Shown: positions 1 to 7,486 of the stretch, piece by piece
Numbering within the stretch: the stretch's first letter is position 1
Layout of the letters: each line of letters starts with the position of its first letter
Assembly (NCBI GenBank): GCA_017538005.1
Contig: JAFYJR010000164.1
Span: forward strand, 1 to 13,928
Source: Clostridia bacterium
Lineage (GTDB): Bacteria > Bacillota > Clostridia > Oscillospirales > Acutalibacteraceae
Direction of reading: 5' to 3'
DNA: 13,928 nucleotides
Program-made: the position numbers and the translations under genes
The notes under the pieces: generated by a model
What the model saw: the letters and a program-made list of their open reading frames with translations, nothing else
What the model was told of the DNA's origin: nothing
The model's database searches: none

Positions 1-752
1 AAGGTCTTTACAACATCCAGTTTATCGTTGATCAGAATGACGATGTCTACATCATCGAAGTTAACCCGCGTTCCTCAAGAACGGTTCCGTTCCTTTCAAA
101 AGCCACGGGCTACAGTCTCGCAGATATCGCTACCGAAGTAATCCTCGGCAAATCACTTAAGGAACAGGGCATATTTGAACTCTATCCCAACGAGAAGAAG
201 AGATACTATGTCAAGGTTCCCGTATTCTCGTTCAACAAGATAAAAGGTCTCGACGCGTATCTCTCACCCGAGATGAAGTCAACAGGTGAGGCAATAGGCT
301 ACGACAAGACGATAACCCGTGCCCTTTATAAAGCTCTCCAGGCCTCAGGCATGCGTCTTAAGAACTACGGCACGGTAATCGTCACACTCGCGAGAGAGGA
401 CAAGGATGAAGCCCTGCCGCTCGTACAGCGCTTCTATGATCTGGGTTATAACATCCAGGCGACACAGGGTACGGCAATATACCTCAAAGAACACGGCATC
501 CGTACCAAGATTGTCGGTAAAATCTCAGAGGGTTCAAATGACATACTTGATGAGCTCAGGGCAGGTTACATCAGCTATGTAATCAACACGAGAACCATAA
601 AGACCGGTATTCACAACAATGACGGCGAACTTATCCGCCGCGCGGCGATTGAGAACAATGTAACTCTCTTCACATCGCTCGATACCGTCCGTATTCTTCT
701 TGATGTACTTGAGGAGACCACACTTACAATAAGCACCATCGACGCCGAATAA
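1..752 (+). CDS. carB: Carbamoyl-phosphate synthase large subunit, C-terminal part (5' end outside window)
   Basis: This is the last ~249 codons of CarB, which makes carbamoyl phosphate from bicarbonate, ammonia (from CarA) and two ATP for pyrimidine and arginine synthesis. The reading frame is open from base 3. Visible residues 21-30 (NPRSSRTVPF) are the conserved end of the second ATP-grasp domain. From about visible residue 123 (GTVIVTLAREDKDEALPLV) begins the MGS-like allosteric domain, where nucleotides such as UMP usually bind; it continues through TQGTAIYLKEHGI and ends in a short acidic tail (TIDAE). An internal ATG at 273 lies within the ATP-grasp/MGS linker and is not the gene start. 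pyrK follows after 8 nt, so this is the operon's upstream gene in view. carA and any PyrR-type attenuator would lie outside the window. The identification is firm. Confidence 0.97.
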   Translation, partial: GLYNIQFIVDQNDDVYIIEVNPRSSRTVPFLSKATGYSLADIATEVILGKSLKEQGIFELYPNEKKRYYVKVPVFSFNKIKGLDAYLSPEMKSTGEAIGYDKTITRALYKALQASGMRLKNYGTVIVTLAREDKDEALPLVQRFYDLGYNIQATQGTAIYLKEHGIRTKIVGKISEGSNDILDELRAGYISYVINTRTIKTGIHNNDGELIRRAAIENNVTLFTSLDTVRILLDVLEETTLTISTIDAE

Positions 753-760
753 GGAGTTAT

Positions 761-1498
761 ATGAAACAGGAAATCTTCAAGATTGCTTCAAATACGCAGA
801 TAGCGCCGGCAGTTTACAAGATGACACTGCTCGGCGAGACGGACGCGATAACCGCGCCCGGCCAGTTCGTCGATATTAAGATTGACGGACTGTATCTGCG
901 TCGTCCAATTTCCGTCTGTGACCTCTACGGCAACACTTTGACACTTATTTACAAGGTTGTGGGTGAGGGCACCGAAAAGCTCTCTGAGAGCCGCTCAGGC
1001 GACGAGTTGGATATTCTTACGGGACTCGGCAACGGATATGATCTGTCTCTTGCAGGCGACAGGCCGCTTCTTGTCGGCGGCGGCGTGGGTGTACCGCCGC
1101 TCCTTTGGCTCGCAAAGGAGCTGAAACTTGCCGGCGCCGCGCCGACCGCTGTCCTCGGATTCAATACTGCCGACGAGATAATCCTTGAGGACGATTTCAA
1201 AAAGTACTGCGAAAATGTCGTCGTCACAACTGTTGACGGTTCATACGGAATTAAAGGCTTTGTAACAGACGGTATGCCCGCTGATTATTCATATATCTAC
1301 TGCTGCGGCCCCGAGCCAATGCTCAGAGCCGTTTACGGCGCCTCAGAAACCTCCGGCCAGTTCTCCTTTGAAGAACGCATGGGCTGCGGCTTCGGCGCCT
1401 GCATGGGCTGCTCGTGCAAAACTATAACCGGATACAAACGAATCTGCAAAGATGGTCCCGTTCTGAAGAAGGAGGAGATACTGTGGAAACAAAAGTAA
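761..1498 (+). CDS. pyrK: Dihydroorotate dehydrogenase B, electron transfer subunit (PyrK)
   Basis: PyrK pairs with the class 1B PyrD and passes electrons from dihydroorotate (FMN in PyrD) through a [2Fe-2S] cluster and FAD to NAD+. The 245-aa length is normal. Visible motifs are the FAD-binding RRPISVCD (47-54), the nucleotide-binding GGGVGVPPL (106-114), CGPEPM (182-187), and the cluster cysteines C209, C214 and C217, with C229 in KRICKDGPV. All four cluster ligands are present. The start ATG at 761 follows AAGGAG at 751-756, which overlaps the carB stop. The 3' end overlaps pyrD by 16 nt, so the pyrD ribosome binding site lies inside pyrK and translation of the two subunits is probably coupled, fitting a stoichiometric complex. 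Confidence 0.96.
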   Translation: MKQEIFKIASNTQIAPAVYKMTLLGETDAITAPGQFVDIKIDGLYLRRPISVCDLYGNTLTLIYKVVGEGTEKLSESRSGDELDILTGLGNGYDLSLAGDRPLLVGGGVGVPPLLWLAKELKLAGAAPTAVLGFNTADEIILEDDFKKYCENVVVTTVDGSYGIKGFVTDGMPADYSYIYCCGPEPMLRAVYGASETSGQFSFEERMGCGFGACMGCSCKTITGYKRICKDGPVLKKEEILWKQK

Positions 1499-2391
1499 AC
1501 CTGTGCGGTATCGAAATTGACAATCCCGTAATACCTGCCTCCGGAACATTCGGATACGGTTACGAATTTGCGGAACTCTATGACATAAACTGTCTCGGTA
1601 CCTTTTCTTTCAAGGGCACCACAAAAGAGCCGCGCTTCGGCAACCCCACACCGCGCATCGCCGAATGCACGGCAGGCCTCATAAATGCCGTAGGCCTGCA
1701 AAATCCCGGCGTTGAAGCTGTCATAAACGAAGAGTTCCCGAAGCTTAAAAAATGCTTTAACAAGCCCGTCATGGCAAATGTCAGCGGCTTTTCCGTTGAA
1801 GAATATGCATACACCTGTGAGATACTCGACAAAGAGGAGCAGGTGGGATGGCTTGAAGTAAATGTCAGCTGTCCGAATGTGCACGGCGGGGGTATGAGTT
1901 TCGGAACTGATCCAAAGTGCGCTGCAGAAGTGACAAACGCCGTCAAGGCAGTTACGACAAAACCCGTAATTATCAAACTCTCACCGAATGTCACGGACAT
2001 TGTTGAAATAGCGAAAGCCTGCGAAGAGGCAGGAGCTGACGGCATAAGTCTGATAAATACATTGCTCGGCATGAGGATAGATCTTAAAACCAAAAAGCCG
2101 GTAATCGCAAATACAATGGGCGGTTTCTCGGGTCCGGCAATCAAACCCGTCGCGCTCCGAATGGTATACCAGTGTTACGAAGCCCTCAGCATACCGATAA
2201 TCGGCATTGGCGGCATTTCTTCAGCGGAAGATATAATTGAGTTTATGCTCGCGGGTGCCACGGCCTGTGAAATAGGCGCGCAGAATCTCGTTGAACCATA
2301 TGCCTGCAAACGCATTATTGACGAATTACCCGCAGTTATGGAAAAATATGGTATAGAAGATTTAAGTGAAATAATCGGAGGTGCTCACTGA
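1483..2391 (+). CDS. pyrD: Dihydroorotate dehydrogenase B, catalytic subunit (PyrD, class 1B)
   Basis: This enzyme oxidises dihydroorotate to orotate using FMN, with PyrK as electron acceptor. I choose the GTG at 1483, preceded by GGAGGAG at 1471-1477, because it gives a 302-aa protein beginning VETKVNLCGIEIDNPV, the usual length and N-terminus for the family. An upstream in-frame ATG at 1414 would add 23 unrelated residues read from pyrK sequence in another frame. Motifs are NPVIPASGTFGYG (14-26), LEVNVSCPNVHGGG with the class 1 catalytic base Cys130, KLSPNVTDI (165-173) for FMN binding, and GIGGIS plus the phosphate-binding GATACEIG near the C-terminus. The stop overlaps the pyrF start by one base (TGATG). 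Confidence 0.96.
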   Translation: METKVNLCGIEIDNPVIPASGTFGYGYEFAELYDINCLGTFSFKGTTKEPRFGNPTPRIAECTAGLINAVGLQNPGVEAVINEEFPKLKKCFNKPVMANVSGFSVEEYAYTCEILDKEEQVGWLEVNVSCPNVHGGGMSFGTDPKCAAEVTNAVKAVTTKPVIIKLSPNVTDIVEIAKACEEAGADGISLINTLLGMRIDLKTKKPVIANTMGGFSGPAIKPVALRMVYQCYEALSIPIIGIGGISSAEDIIEFMLAGATACEIGAQNLVEPYACKRIIDELPAVMEKYGIEDLSEIIGGAH

Positions 2392-3089
2392 TGGGAAAAG
2401 ACGTAATCATTGCCTGTGACTTCGCGAGCGCAGAAGAGACCTTCGCGTTTCTCGACAGGTTCGAAAACGAGAAACCCTTCGTAAAGATTGGCATGGAACT
2501 CTTCTATGCCGAAGGACCGGAAATTGTCCGCGAGATAAAGAGGAGAGGACACAAGGTTTTTCTCGACCTCAAACTGCATGATATTCCGAACACCGTAAAG
2601 AACTCCATGGGCGTTCTCTCAAAGCTGGATATTGATATGACCAACGTTCACGCTACGGGCACTATAGCTATGATGCAGGCGGCAATAGAAGGTCTGACTA
2701 GACCTGACGGCACAAGACCTCTTCTTGTTGCAGTTACGCAGCTTACATCCACCGATGAGGCGACGATGAAAAAGGATCTCCTCATTGAAAGATCAATGGA
2801 AGTTGTCGTCACTCACTACGCAATGAACGCCAAACGTGCCGGTCTTGACGGCGTCGTCTGTTCTCCGAAGGAAGCATCCTTCGTCCACGACCTCTGCGGC
2901 AAAGCATTCCTGACCGTAACACCCGGTGTGCGCTTTCCCGAAGATGACGCGGGTGACCAAAAACGCGTCATGACTCCCGCTGAGGCAAAAGCGATAGGTT
3001 CCGACTACATTGTCGTGGGAAGACCGATAACACAGGCAGAAGACCCTGTTGCAGTTTACAGAAGATGCGTCAAAGACTTTGTTGACTAA
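2391..3089 (+). CDS. pyrF: Orotidine 5'-phosphate decarboxylase (PyrF)
   Basis: PyrF catalyses the last step of UMP synthesis, decarboxylating OMP to UMP. The 232-aa protein has the type 1 OMP decarboxylase layout: D10 and K32 in the N-terminal strands, the catalytic DLKLHDIPNT (59-68, giving the Asp59-Lys61-Asp64 array), PGVRFPEDDAGDQKRVMTP as the phosphate-gripper region, and GSDYIVVGRPIT near the end. The start ATG at 2391 shares one base with the pyrD stop and is preceded by CGGAGGTG (2376-2383), so it is translationally coupled to pyrD. pyrE follows after 9 nt. In the pathway it acts after pyrE although it is encoded before it. Confidence 0.97.
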   Translation: MGKDVIIACDFASAEETFAFLDRFENEKPFVKIGMELFYAEGPEIVREIKRRGHKVFLDLKLHDIPNTVKNSMGVLSKLDIDMTNVHATGTIAMMQAAIEGLTRPDGTRPLLVAVTQLTSTDEATMKKDLLIERSMEVVVTHYAMNAKRAGLDGVVCSPKEASFVHDLCGKAFLTVTPGVRFPEDDAGDQKRVMTPAEAKAIGSDYIVVGRPITQAEDPVAVYRRCVKDFVD

Positions 3090-3098
3090 GGTGAAATA

Positions 3099-3749
3099 AT
3101 GATAAACAGAGAAGAAATTTCAAACAAAATAGCGAAAGATCTGCTCTCGATAAAAGCGGTTTTTTTCCGTCCCGATGAACCCTTTACCTGGGATTCGGGA
3201 ATTAAGAGTCCGGTCTATTGTGACAACAGACTGACACTTACCGCGCCGGATGTCAGAACTGATGTTGAGAATTCGCTCAAGAGTATTATCGAAGAGAAAT
3301 ATCCCGATGTAGAGGTCATCATGGGCACTTCGACCGCCGGCATCGCTCATGCCGCGATAGTCGGTCACCTCATGAATCTTCCGATGGGTTATGTCCGCTC
3401 CGGCGCGAAAGACCACGGCAGACAGAATCAGATAGAAGGAAGACTTGAGGCGGGACAGAAAGTCGTTGTTGTCGAGGACCTGATTTCAACCGGCGGCTCC
3501 GTAATCGAAGTTGTCGATGTTCTCAGAGAGGCCGGTGCTGATGTTCTGGGTGTTGTCTCCATCTTCACCTATGGCATGCAGAAAGGTCTCGACAGACTGA
3601 GAGAAGCAAATATTGAAAACACCTCTCTGACATGTTTTGACGAGATAGCAAAAGTCGCGGCAGAGGAGGGGTACATTAAACCTGAAGATATCGACAGGCT
3701 GCTTAAATTCAGGGATAATCCTTCAGATGAATCTTGGATAGGAGCTTAA
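3099..3749 (+). CDS. pyrE: Orotate phosphoribosyltransferase (PyrE)
   Basis: PyrE joins orotate to PRPP to give OMP. The 216-aa protein has the orotate and PRPP determinants: FTWDSGIKSPVYCDNR (29-44), the flexible-loop region YVRSGAKDHGRQNQIEG (98-114), and the PRPP loop VVVEDLISTGGS (123-134). The start ATG at 3099 has a rather weak AAGGTG element at 3088-3093 that overlaps the pyrF stop, suggesting dependence on translation from pyrF. Its TAA is followed immediately, with no gap, by the pyrB ATG. Confidence 0.97.
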   Translation: MINREEISNKIAKDLLSIKAVFFRPDEPFTWDSGIKSPVYCDNRLTLTAPDVRTDVENSLKSIIEEKYPDVEVIMGTSTAGIAHAAIVGHLMNLPMGYVRSGAKDHGRQNQIEGRLEAGQKVVVVEDLISTGGSVIEVVDVLREAGADVLGVVSIFTYGMQKGLDRLREANIENTSLTCFDEIAKVAAEEGYIKPEDIDRLLKFRDNPSDESWIGA

Positions 3750-4829
3750 ATGAAAAAGGATTTAATTGACATCACCGACCTTACAACAGAAGAGATAGAC
3801 GGACTTATAACTGTCGCGGAAGACATAATCGCTAATCCCGACAAATACCGTGAAATCTGCAAATATAAGAAGATTGCCACTCTTTTCTATGAGCCGTCAA
3901 CCAGAACCAGATTCTCTTTTGAATCCGCCATGCTTGACCTGGGCGGCAGTGTCATCGGTTTTTCTTCGCCGACCGACTGCTCGGTCGCGAAAGGCGAATC
4001 TGTTGCTGACACTGCCCGCACAACCGCGTGCTTTGCGGACATAATAGCCATGCGGCATTTCAAGGACGGTTCTGCTTTTGTCGCCGCGTCAAATGTAGAC
4101 ATACCGGTCATAAACGCCGGTGACGGAGGCCACAATCATCCTACACAGACGCTTACCGATCTTCTCACAATTCACAAGGAAAAAGGTACATTTGAAAACC
4201 TCACCGTCGGTCTCTGCGGCGACCTGAAGTACGGCCGAACCGTACATTCCCTTATAGCCGCCATGGCCCGATACAAGGGCATTAGATTCATCCTTATTTC
4301 ACCTGAGGAACTGAAGATACCCGAGGCAGTAAAAACAGAGGTACTTGAAGCAAACAGCATCCCTTATGAGGAACTGACAAGTCTGGAAGAGGCGATGCCG
4401 AAACTGGATGTGCTCTACATGACGCGCATTCAGCGCGAGCGTTTTTCTGATCCGTCCGTCTATGACAAACTGCTCGGCATATATATACTCGACAACAAAA
4501 AACTCGAGTCCGCGAAGAAGGACATGTGTATCCTTCATCCGCTCCCGAGAGTCAATGAGATAGATGTTGAGGTTGACGACGATCCGCGCGCCGCATACTT
4601 CCGCCAGGTGAGATACGGCAAGTTTATCCGCATGGCGCTGATTATGAAACTTCTTGAAAACGCGCCGAACGCTGAAGGGCCGTACATTGAAGGCGCGGAA
4701 GAGTTTCCGCCGGATGTCAAAAAATGCAAAAACCCCCGCTGTATAACAAGCATAGAACAGGGGATTAAACAGCAATTCATAAAAACGGATTCAGGTTACA
4801 GATGTATTTACTGTGACACAAAAGCATAA
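3750..4829 (+). CDS. pyrB: Aspartate carbamoyltransferase with a fused PyrI-type zinc domain
   Basis: PyrB condenses carbamoyl phosphate with aspartate, the committed step of pyrimidine synthesis. The catalytic part (about residues 1-305) has the carbamoyl-phosphate loop STRTR (50-54), SVAKGES (78-84), GHNHPTQTLTD (127-137, with H130 at the active site), MTRIQRERF and the LHPLPRVNEI loop (262-271). Catalytic chains are usually about 305-310 aa, but this one is 359 aa. The extra ~50 residues carry C326-x4-C331-x20-C352-x2-C355, in the form KCKNPRCI...RCIYC. This closely resembles the C-terminal zinc domain of the PyrI regulatory chain (Cx4C...Cx2C), which contacts the catalytic chain. The PyrI N-terminal allosteric nucleotide-binding domain is absent, and no pyrI is adjacent. 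The start follows GGAG at 3741-3744 and abuts the pyrE stop. PyrB function is certain; the origin of the tail is inferred from motif spacing. Confidence 0.96.
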   Translation: MKKDLIDITDLTTEEIDGLITVAEDIIANPDKYREICKYKKIATLFYEPSTRTRFSFESAMLDLGGSVIGFSSPTDCSVAKGESVADTARTTACFADIIAMRHFKDGSAFVAASNVDIPVINAGDGGHNHPTQTLTDLLTIHKEKGTFENLTVGLCGDLKYGRTVHSLIAAMARYKGIRFILISPEELKIPEAVKTEVLEANSIPYEELTSLEEAMPKLDVLYMTRIQRERFSDPSVYDKLLGIYILDNKKLESAKKDMCILHPLPRVNEIDVEVDDDPRAAYFRQVRYGKFIRMALIMKLLENAPNAEGPYIEGAEEFPPDVKKCKNPRCITSIEQGIKQQFIKTDSGYRCIYCDTKA

Positions 4830-4833
4830 AATT

Positions 4834-4860
4834 AAGCCCTGCCGAAAGGCAGGGCTTTTA
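4834..4860 (+). terminator. Bidirectional intrinsic terminator between pyrB and the epimerase gene
   Basis: A perfect 10-bp GC-rich stem (AAGCCCTGCC at 4834-4843, GGCAGGGCTT at 4848-4857) closes a GAAA tetraloop and is followed by TTTTAATTTT. On the other strand the same stem is followed by AATTTTA. It lies between the convergent stops at 4829 and 4869 and should end both the pyr operon and the epimerase transcript. Confidence 0.93.
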
Positions 4861-4868
4861 ATTTTGAA

Positions 4869-6416
4869 TTATTTCTTCTGATACTCGTCGTAATCTCTGT
4901 AGATGTCCTCGGTGTGAACGTAGTCCTCGTTCTTACCGTGGTCAGCATACCATACCTGAGCGAAGAAAGGATTGACCTTTGCGATTGCGTCATAGTTCCA
5001 GGGCATCGGCTCGCACTCAGGGCACCAGTGGCCGCCCTTGAGAACGGTGTTGAGGCTCATCTTGAACTCATGACCGAAAGCGCATCTCCACTTAACGGGA
5101 GTGTACGGATCAACAGGCTTTCTGTTGCCTACATACTCACCGCCGCGGAACTCGGCAGCGGCTTTGATCTCCTTGAGAGTAAGCTCGGTGAGAGCCTTGG
5201 ACTCATCATAGCCGTGATCAAGCTTGAACTTCTCGGCCTCTTCAATCTTGCGAGAAGGAGGAGTGAGATCCCAGTCAGCCCAGTCAGCTGAAAGCTGCTT
5301 GTAGTGTTCCATACCGAAGGACTTGGTATCGCCCCAGAAAGCGTTGAGACGCTCAGTGTTGTTCTCCTTAATCCATGTGCGTGTACCGAATCTCTTGTCC
5401 TTGGCAATCATGCCGAGACCCTCACGGGCAAGGAATGAGATGCCGGGGAGACGGGTGAGGCAGGAGAGCTTATAGAACCACGGAACTGTCTTCGCCATAT
5501 TAGCGAAATACTTCTCTGCGGGGATGTTCTGACGGAAGTGAAGATAACTGTCAAGAAGATCCGAGTCAGCATACCACTGGCCGTGGAAGTTTCTGTCAAC
5601 AAACCAGTTGGGCTTGAATACGCGCTTGGAAGCGTCGTGGCCCATGCCGATGGCGTCGAGGAGGAGGTCCTCAAACTCGTAGAGAGTGATTCTGTAGGAA
5701 TCGCCTGAACCGATGTTGTAGAAGTTTCTGTAGAACTCCTCAGGGATATCGTCAGAGCAGAAGTGCTCCATAAGGATAGCTGAATCGTCAACCGTTGCCC
5801 ACTCAAGTACATCGTTCATCGGAACGTGGAACATAATCGGGTCCATGTTCTTTAAAATTTCCGGATAGAGGATACCGGACTGACGCATTGATACCCAGTA
5901 CTTAAGACCTGACTCGGCGAATACGCGCTCTGCGCGAACCTTTGAGATAGCATAGTGGTCATATACGGAGATCTTAAGCGGGTCACCTGTGCGGCCCCAG
6001 TGGATGCCGTACGGACGGTTACCTGTCTCGGCAACTGTACCGATGTAGACGACACGGATTGCATCGGGATCGGGCTGCTCTTTGATAGCCTTTACGATGT
6101 TCTCAGCAGCAAGTACATTTGTCTTGAGTGTCTTCTTCGGATAGTAGTCAGCCGCAGGGGATACGAGACCGCCGATGTGGAGTACGTATGAAGCGCCTGT
6201 TACACACTCGAGAATGCTGTCATAGTTGTTGAAGTCGCCCCAGACGATCTTTACACGGGGATCGCCGAGGAACTGCGCAAACTTCTCTCTGTTCTTCGTA
6301 GAATCACGGAGAAGGACAACGATGTCGAGGTCAGGACGGTTGTCATAAATCTGTTTGAATGAATGCCAACCCATGTTACCGGAAGCACCGGTAATGAATA
6401 CCTTTTTGTTTGCCAT
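4869..6416 (-). CDS. NAD-dependent epimerase/dehydratase-family (extended SDR) protein with C-terminal zinc ribbon
   Basis: The first ~300 of 515 residues form an extended short-chain dehydrogenase/epimerase Rossmann domain. It begins KKVFITGASGNMG, with the dinucleotide loop at 10-16, has GDFNNYDSI at 60-68, and YxxxK catalytic residues Y155 and K159 in YDHYAISKVRAE. Such proteins usually act on nucleotide sugars or related cytoplasmic substrates; the substrate here cannot be read from sequence. A linker region (about 300-435) follows with no motif I recognise. The C-terminus has C445-x3-H449 (CAFGHEF) and C465-x2-C468 (WCPEC), a zinc-ribbon pattern like those of the DUF4379-type zinc-ribbon families. 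The start ATG at 6416 follows TTGGAGGA (GGAGG at 6428-6424). Codons favour AAG and GAG more than the neighbours do, suggesting high expression. It is a single-gene unit with its own promoter and terminator. Confidence 0.85.
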   Translation of the reverse strand: MANKKVFITGASGNMGWHSFKQIYDNRPDLDIVVLLRDSTKNREKFAQFLGDPRVKIVWGDFNNYDSILECVTGASYVLHIGGLVSPAADYYPKKTLKTNVLAAENIVKAIKEQPDPDAIRVVYIGTVAETGNRPYGIHWGRTGDPLKISVYDHYAISKVRAERVFAESGLKYWVSMRQSGILYPEILKNMDPIMFHVPMNDVLEWATVDDSAILMEHFCSDDIPEEFYRNFYNIGSGDSYRITLYEFEDLLLDAIGMGHDASKRVFKPNWFVDRNFHGQWYADSDLLDSYLHFRQNIPAEKYFANMAKTVPWFYKLSCLTRLPGISFLAREGLGMIAKDKRFGTRTWIKENNTERLNAFWGDTKSFGMEHYKQLSADWADWDLTPPSRKIEEAEKFKLDHGYDESKALTELTLKEIKAAAEFRGGEYVGNRKPVDPYTPVKWRCAFGHEFKMSLNTVLKGGHWCPECEPMPWNYDAIAKVNPFFAQVWYADHGKNEDYVHTEDIYRDYDEYQKK

Positions 6417-6460
6417 GGTTTTTCCTCCAATATGTTTTTAACAAAAATTATTGCCCAAGT

Positions 6461-6489
6461 ATTTTAACACAAGCGTGTGTGTAATTCAA
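6461..6489 (-). promoter_or_regulatory. Sigma-A-like promoter of the epimerase gene with a dyad in its spacer
   Basis: On the minus strand TTGAAT (6489-6484) and TAAAAT (6466-6461) are separated by exactly 17 bp, with the start codon about 45 nt downstream of the -10 box. The spacer includes an inverted repeat, ACACA-AGCG-TGTGT on the plus strand (6467-6480), which could be an operator. The promoter lies in the 83-bp gap below the stop of the upstream minus-strand gene. I see no hairpin terminator in this gap, so some readthrough from upstream is possible. Confidence 0.65.
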
Positions 6490-6499
6490 CAAACATAAA

Positions 6500-7420
6500 T
6501 CAGATGGTGAAATCCTCAACGGTGTAATCCTTGCCGAACTTAGGTCTTCTGGACTTGTTTGAAGGTATCAGAAGCAGCAGGGCAAGGGACACGAGATTTG
6601 CCGTAACAACTATAGCCAGGTAGATATAGGAGTTCTGGCACGCATAGCGGGCAATGTAGCCTGCATAAGGTATCGCGAGTTTTACCTGACCCACGAACTG
6701 GTCCTCATTTACGGTGTATTCGCCCTTCTTATCACTTACTGTCGCGATGTTGTTACCGTCTATAACATCTACACTCTTGAGCAGCGCGACTGAACGGGTA
6801 TCCTTGGTCGTGACGACGGGGGAGCCGAGCTCGATGCCGTTAAAGTCGGAATACTTGATCAGAATGACATGATCCTTTGTAATGGTCGGACTCAGGTTGC
6901 TGTTGTAAACCGTCGCGAAACGGTAATTCGCAATCGCATAGTCGGAGAAAGAAGTCGAGAAGAGATAGGAGACGAGACTTACAATACCGACAAGGAGCGA
7001 GAGCACAAGGAAAATCCAGAGAAATACGCGTATGAAGGTGCGTATGGGGGATTTCTTGTAAACGGTATGGTTCTTCGGAATGACATCCTCATCGGAAAAG
7101 TCTTCGTAATACTCAGGCTCGGGAGCCGGAGCCGCGACAGCGGGAGCAAAATCTTCAGCTGTATAAGCGGGTTCCGGGTATGAGGGAGCCTCATCGCGAT
7201 AGCCGTATTCGGCGGCGCGGTCGGTGGAGGCGAACTTCGCGAGCTCATCCTTAAGGTCCGCGATTTCCGCTTCAAGCTCTTCAATACGGTCCGCGTTGTT
7301 TTCAGAAACTTTGATCCTTTTCGCAAAGGAGACGCAGTCCTTATAGAGTTTGTCATTTTTGGCTCTGAGTTTCGCGTTTTCTTCCCTCAGGGCTTCAAGT
7401 TCGTCTATGATTTCGGGCAT
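6500..7420 (-). CDS. Coiled-coil membrane protein with a degenerate S26B (SipW-like) signal-peptidase fold
   Basis: The 306-aa protein has four visible parts: an N-terminal coiled coil (about 1-65), an acidic Pro/Ala-rich linker (about 70-118), a transmembrane helix (about 128-154), and an extracytoplasmic domain ending in a second helix (about 265-286) with a basic tail. The external domain reads YNSNLSPTI (172-180), VILIKYSDFNGIELGSPVV (185-203) and GQVKLAIPYAGYI (244-256). This follows the order SGSMEPTI, DLVIVK...GDIV and GKV...P..G seen in SipW-type signal peptidases. The nucleophile position (Ser before Met in SGSM) would be Asn175 here, so it is probably not an active peptidase. The start follows GGGAGGT at about 7435-7429, with a -35/-10 pair upstream. 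Function is unknown; the fold assignment is an inference from motif order. The product is unlikely to be secreted, since the coiled coil precedes the first membrane helix. Confidence 0.8.
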   Translation of the reverse strand: MPEIIDELEALREENAKLRAKNDKLYKDCVSFAKRIKVSENNADRIEELEAEIADLKDELAKFASTDRAAEYGYRDEAPSYPEPAYTAEDFAPAVAAPAPEPEYYEDFSDEDVIPKNHTVYKKSPIRTFIRVFLWIFLVLSLLVGIVSLVSYLFSTSFSDYAIANYRFATVYNSNLSPTITKDHVILIKYSDFNGIELGSPVVTTKDTRSVALLKSVDVIDGNNIATVSDKKGEYTVNEDQFVGQVKLAIPYAGYIARYACQNSYIYLAIVVTANLVSLALLLLIPSNKSRRPKFGKDYTVEDFTI

Positions 7421-7457
7421 ATTTTCTTACCTCCCGTGTTAAATTCGTAACATTAAT

Positions 7458-7486
7458 ATTTTATATATATTTTATTGAAATTGCAA
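7458..7486 (-). promoter_or_regulatory. Sigma-A-like promoter for the S26-like gene (minus strand)
   Basis: On the minus strand TTGCAA (7486-7481) and TAAAAT (7463-7458) are spaced by 17 bp, about 38 nt before the start codon at 7420. The DNA between them is very AT-rich. The promoter overlaps the divergent promoter at 7475-7503. Confidence 0.55.

Noticed and set aside
1333..1884. 183-codon minus-strand frame across the pyrK/pyrD junction
   Set aside because: Both opposite genes are well identified; no ribosome binding site or recognisable domain supports it.
1578..2144. 188-codon minus-strand frame inside pyrD
   Set aside because: Shadow of the conserved pyrD frame, with no promoter or recognisable motif.
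4914..5291. Plus-strand frame antisense to the epimerase C-terminus
   Set aside because: The minus-strand product has clear domain features and biased codons; the antisense frame has no ribosome binding site.
6417..6499. Possible riboswitch or terminator in the gap upstream of the epimerase gene
   Set aside because: Only a promoter and a 5-bp dyad are visible; no stable hairpin with a U-tract or known aptamer pattern is present.
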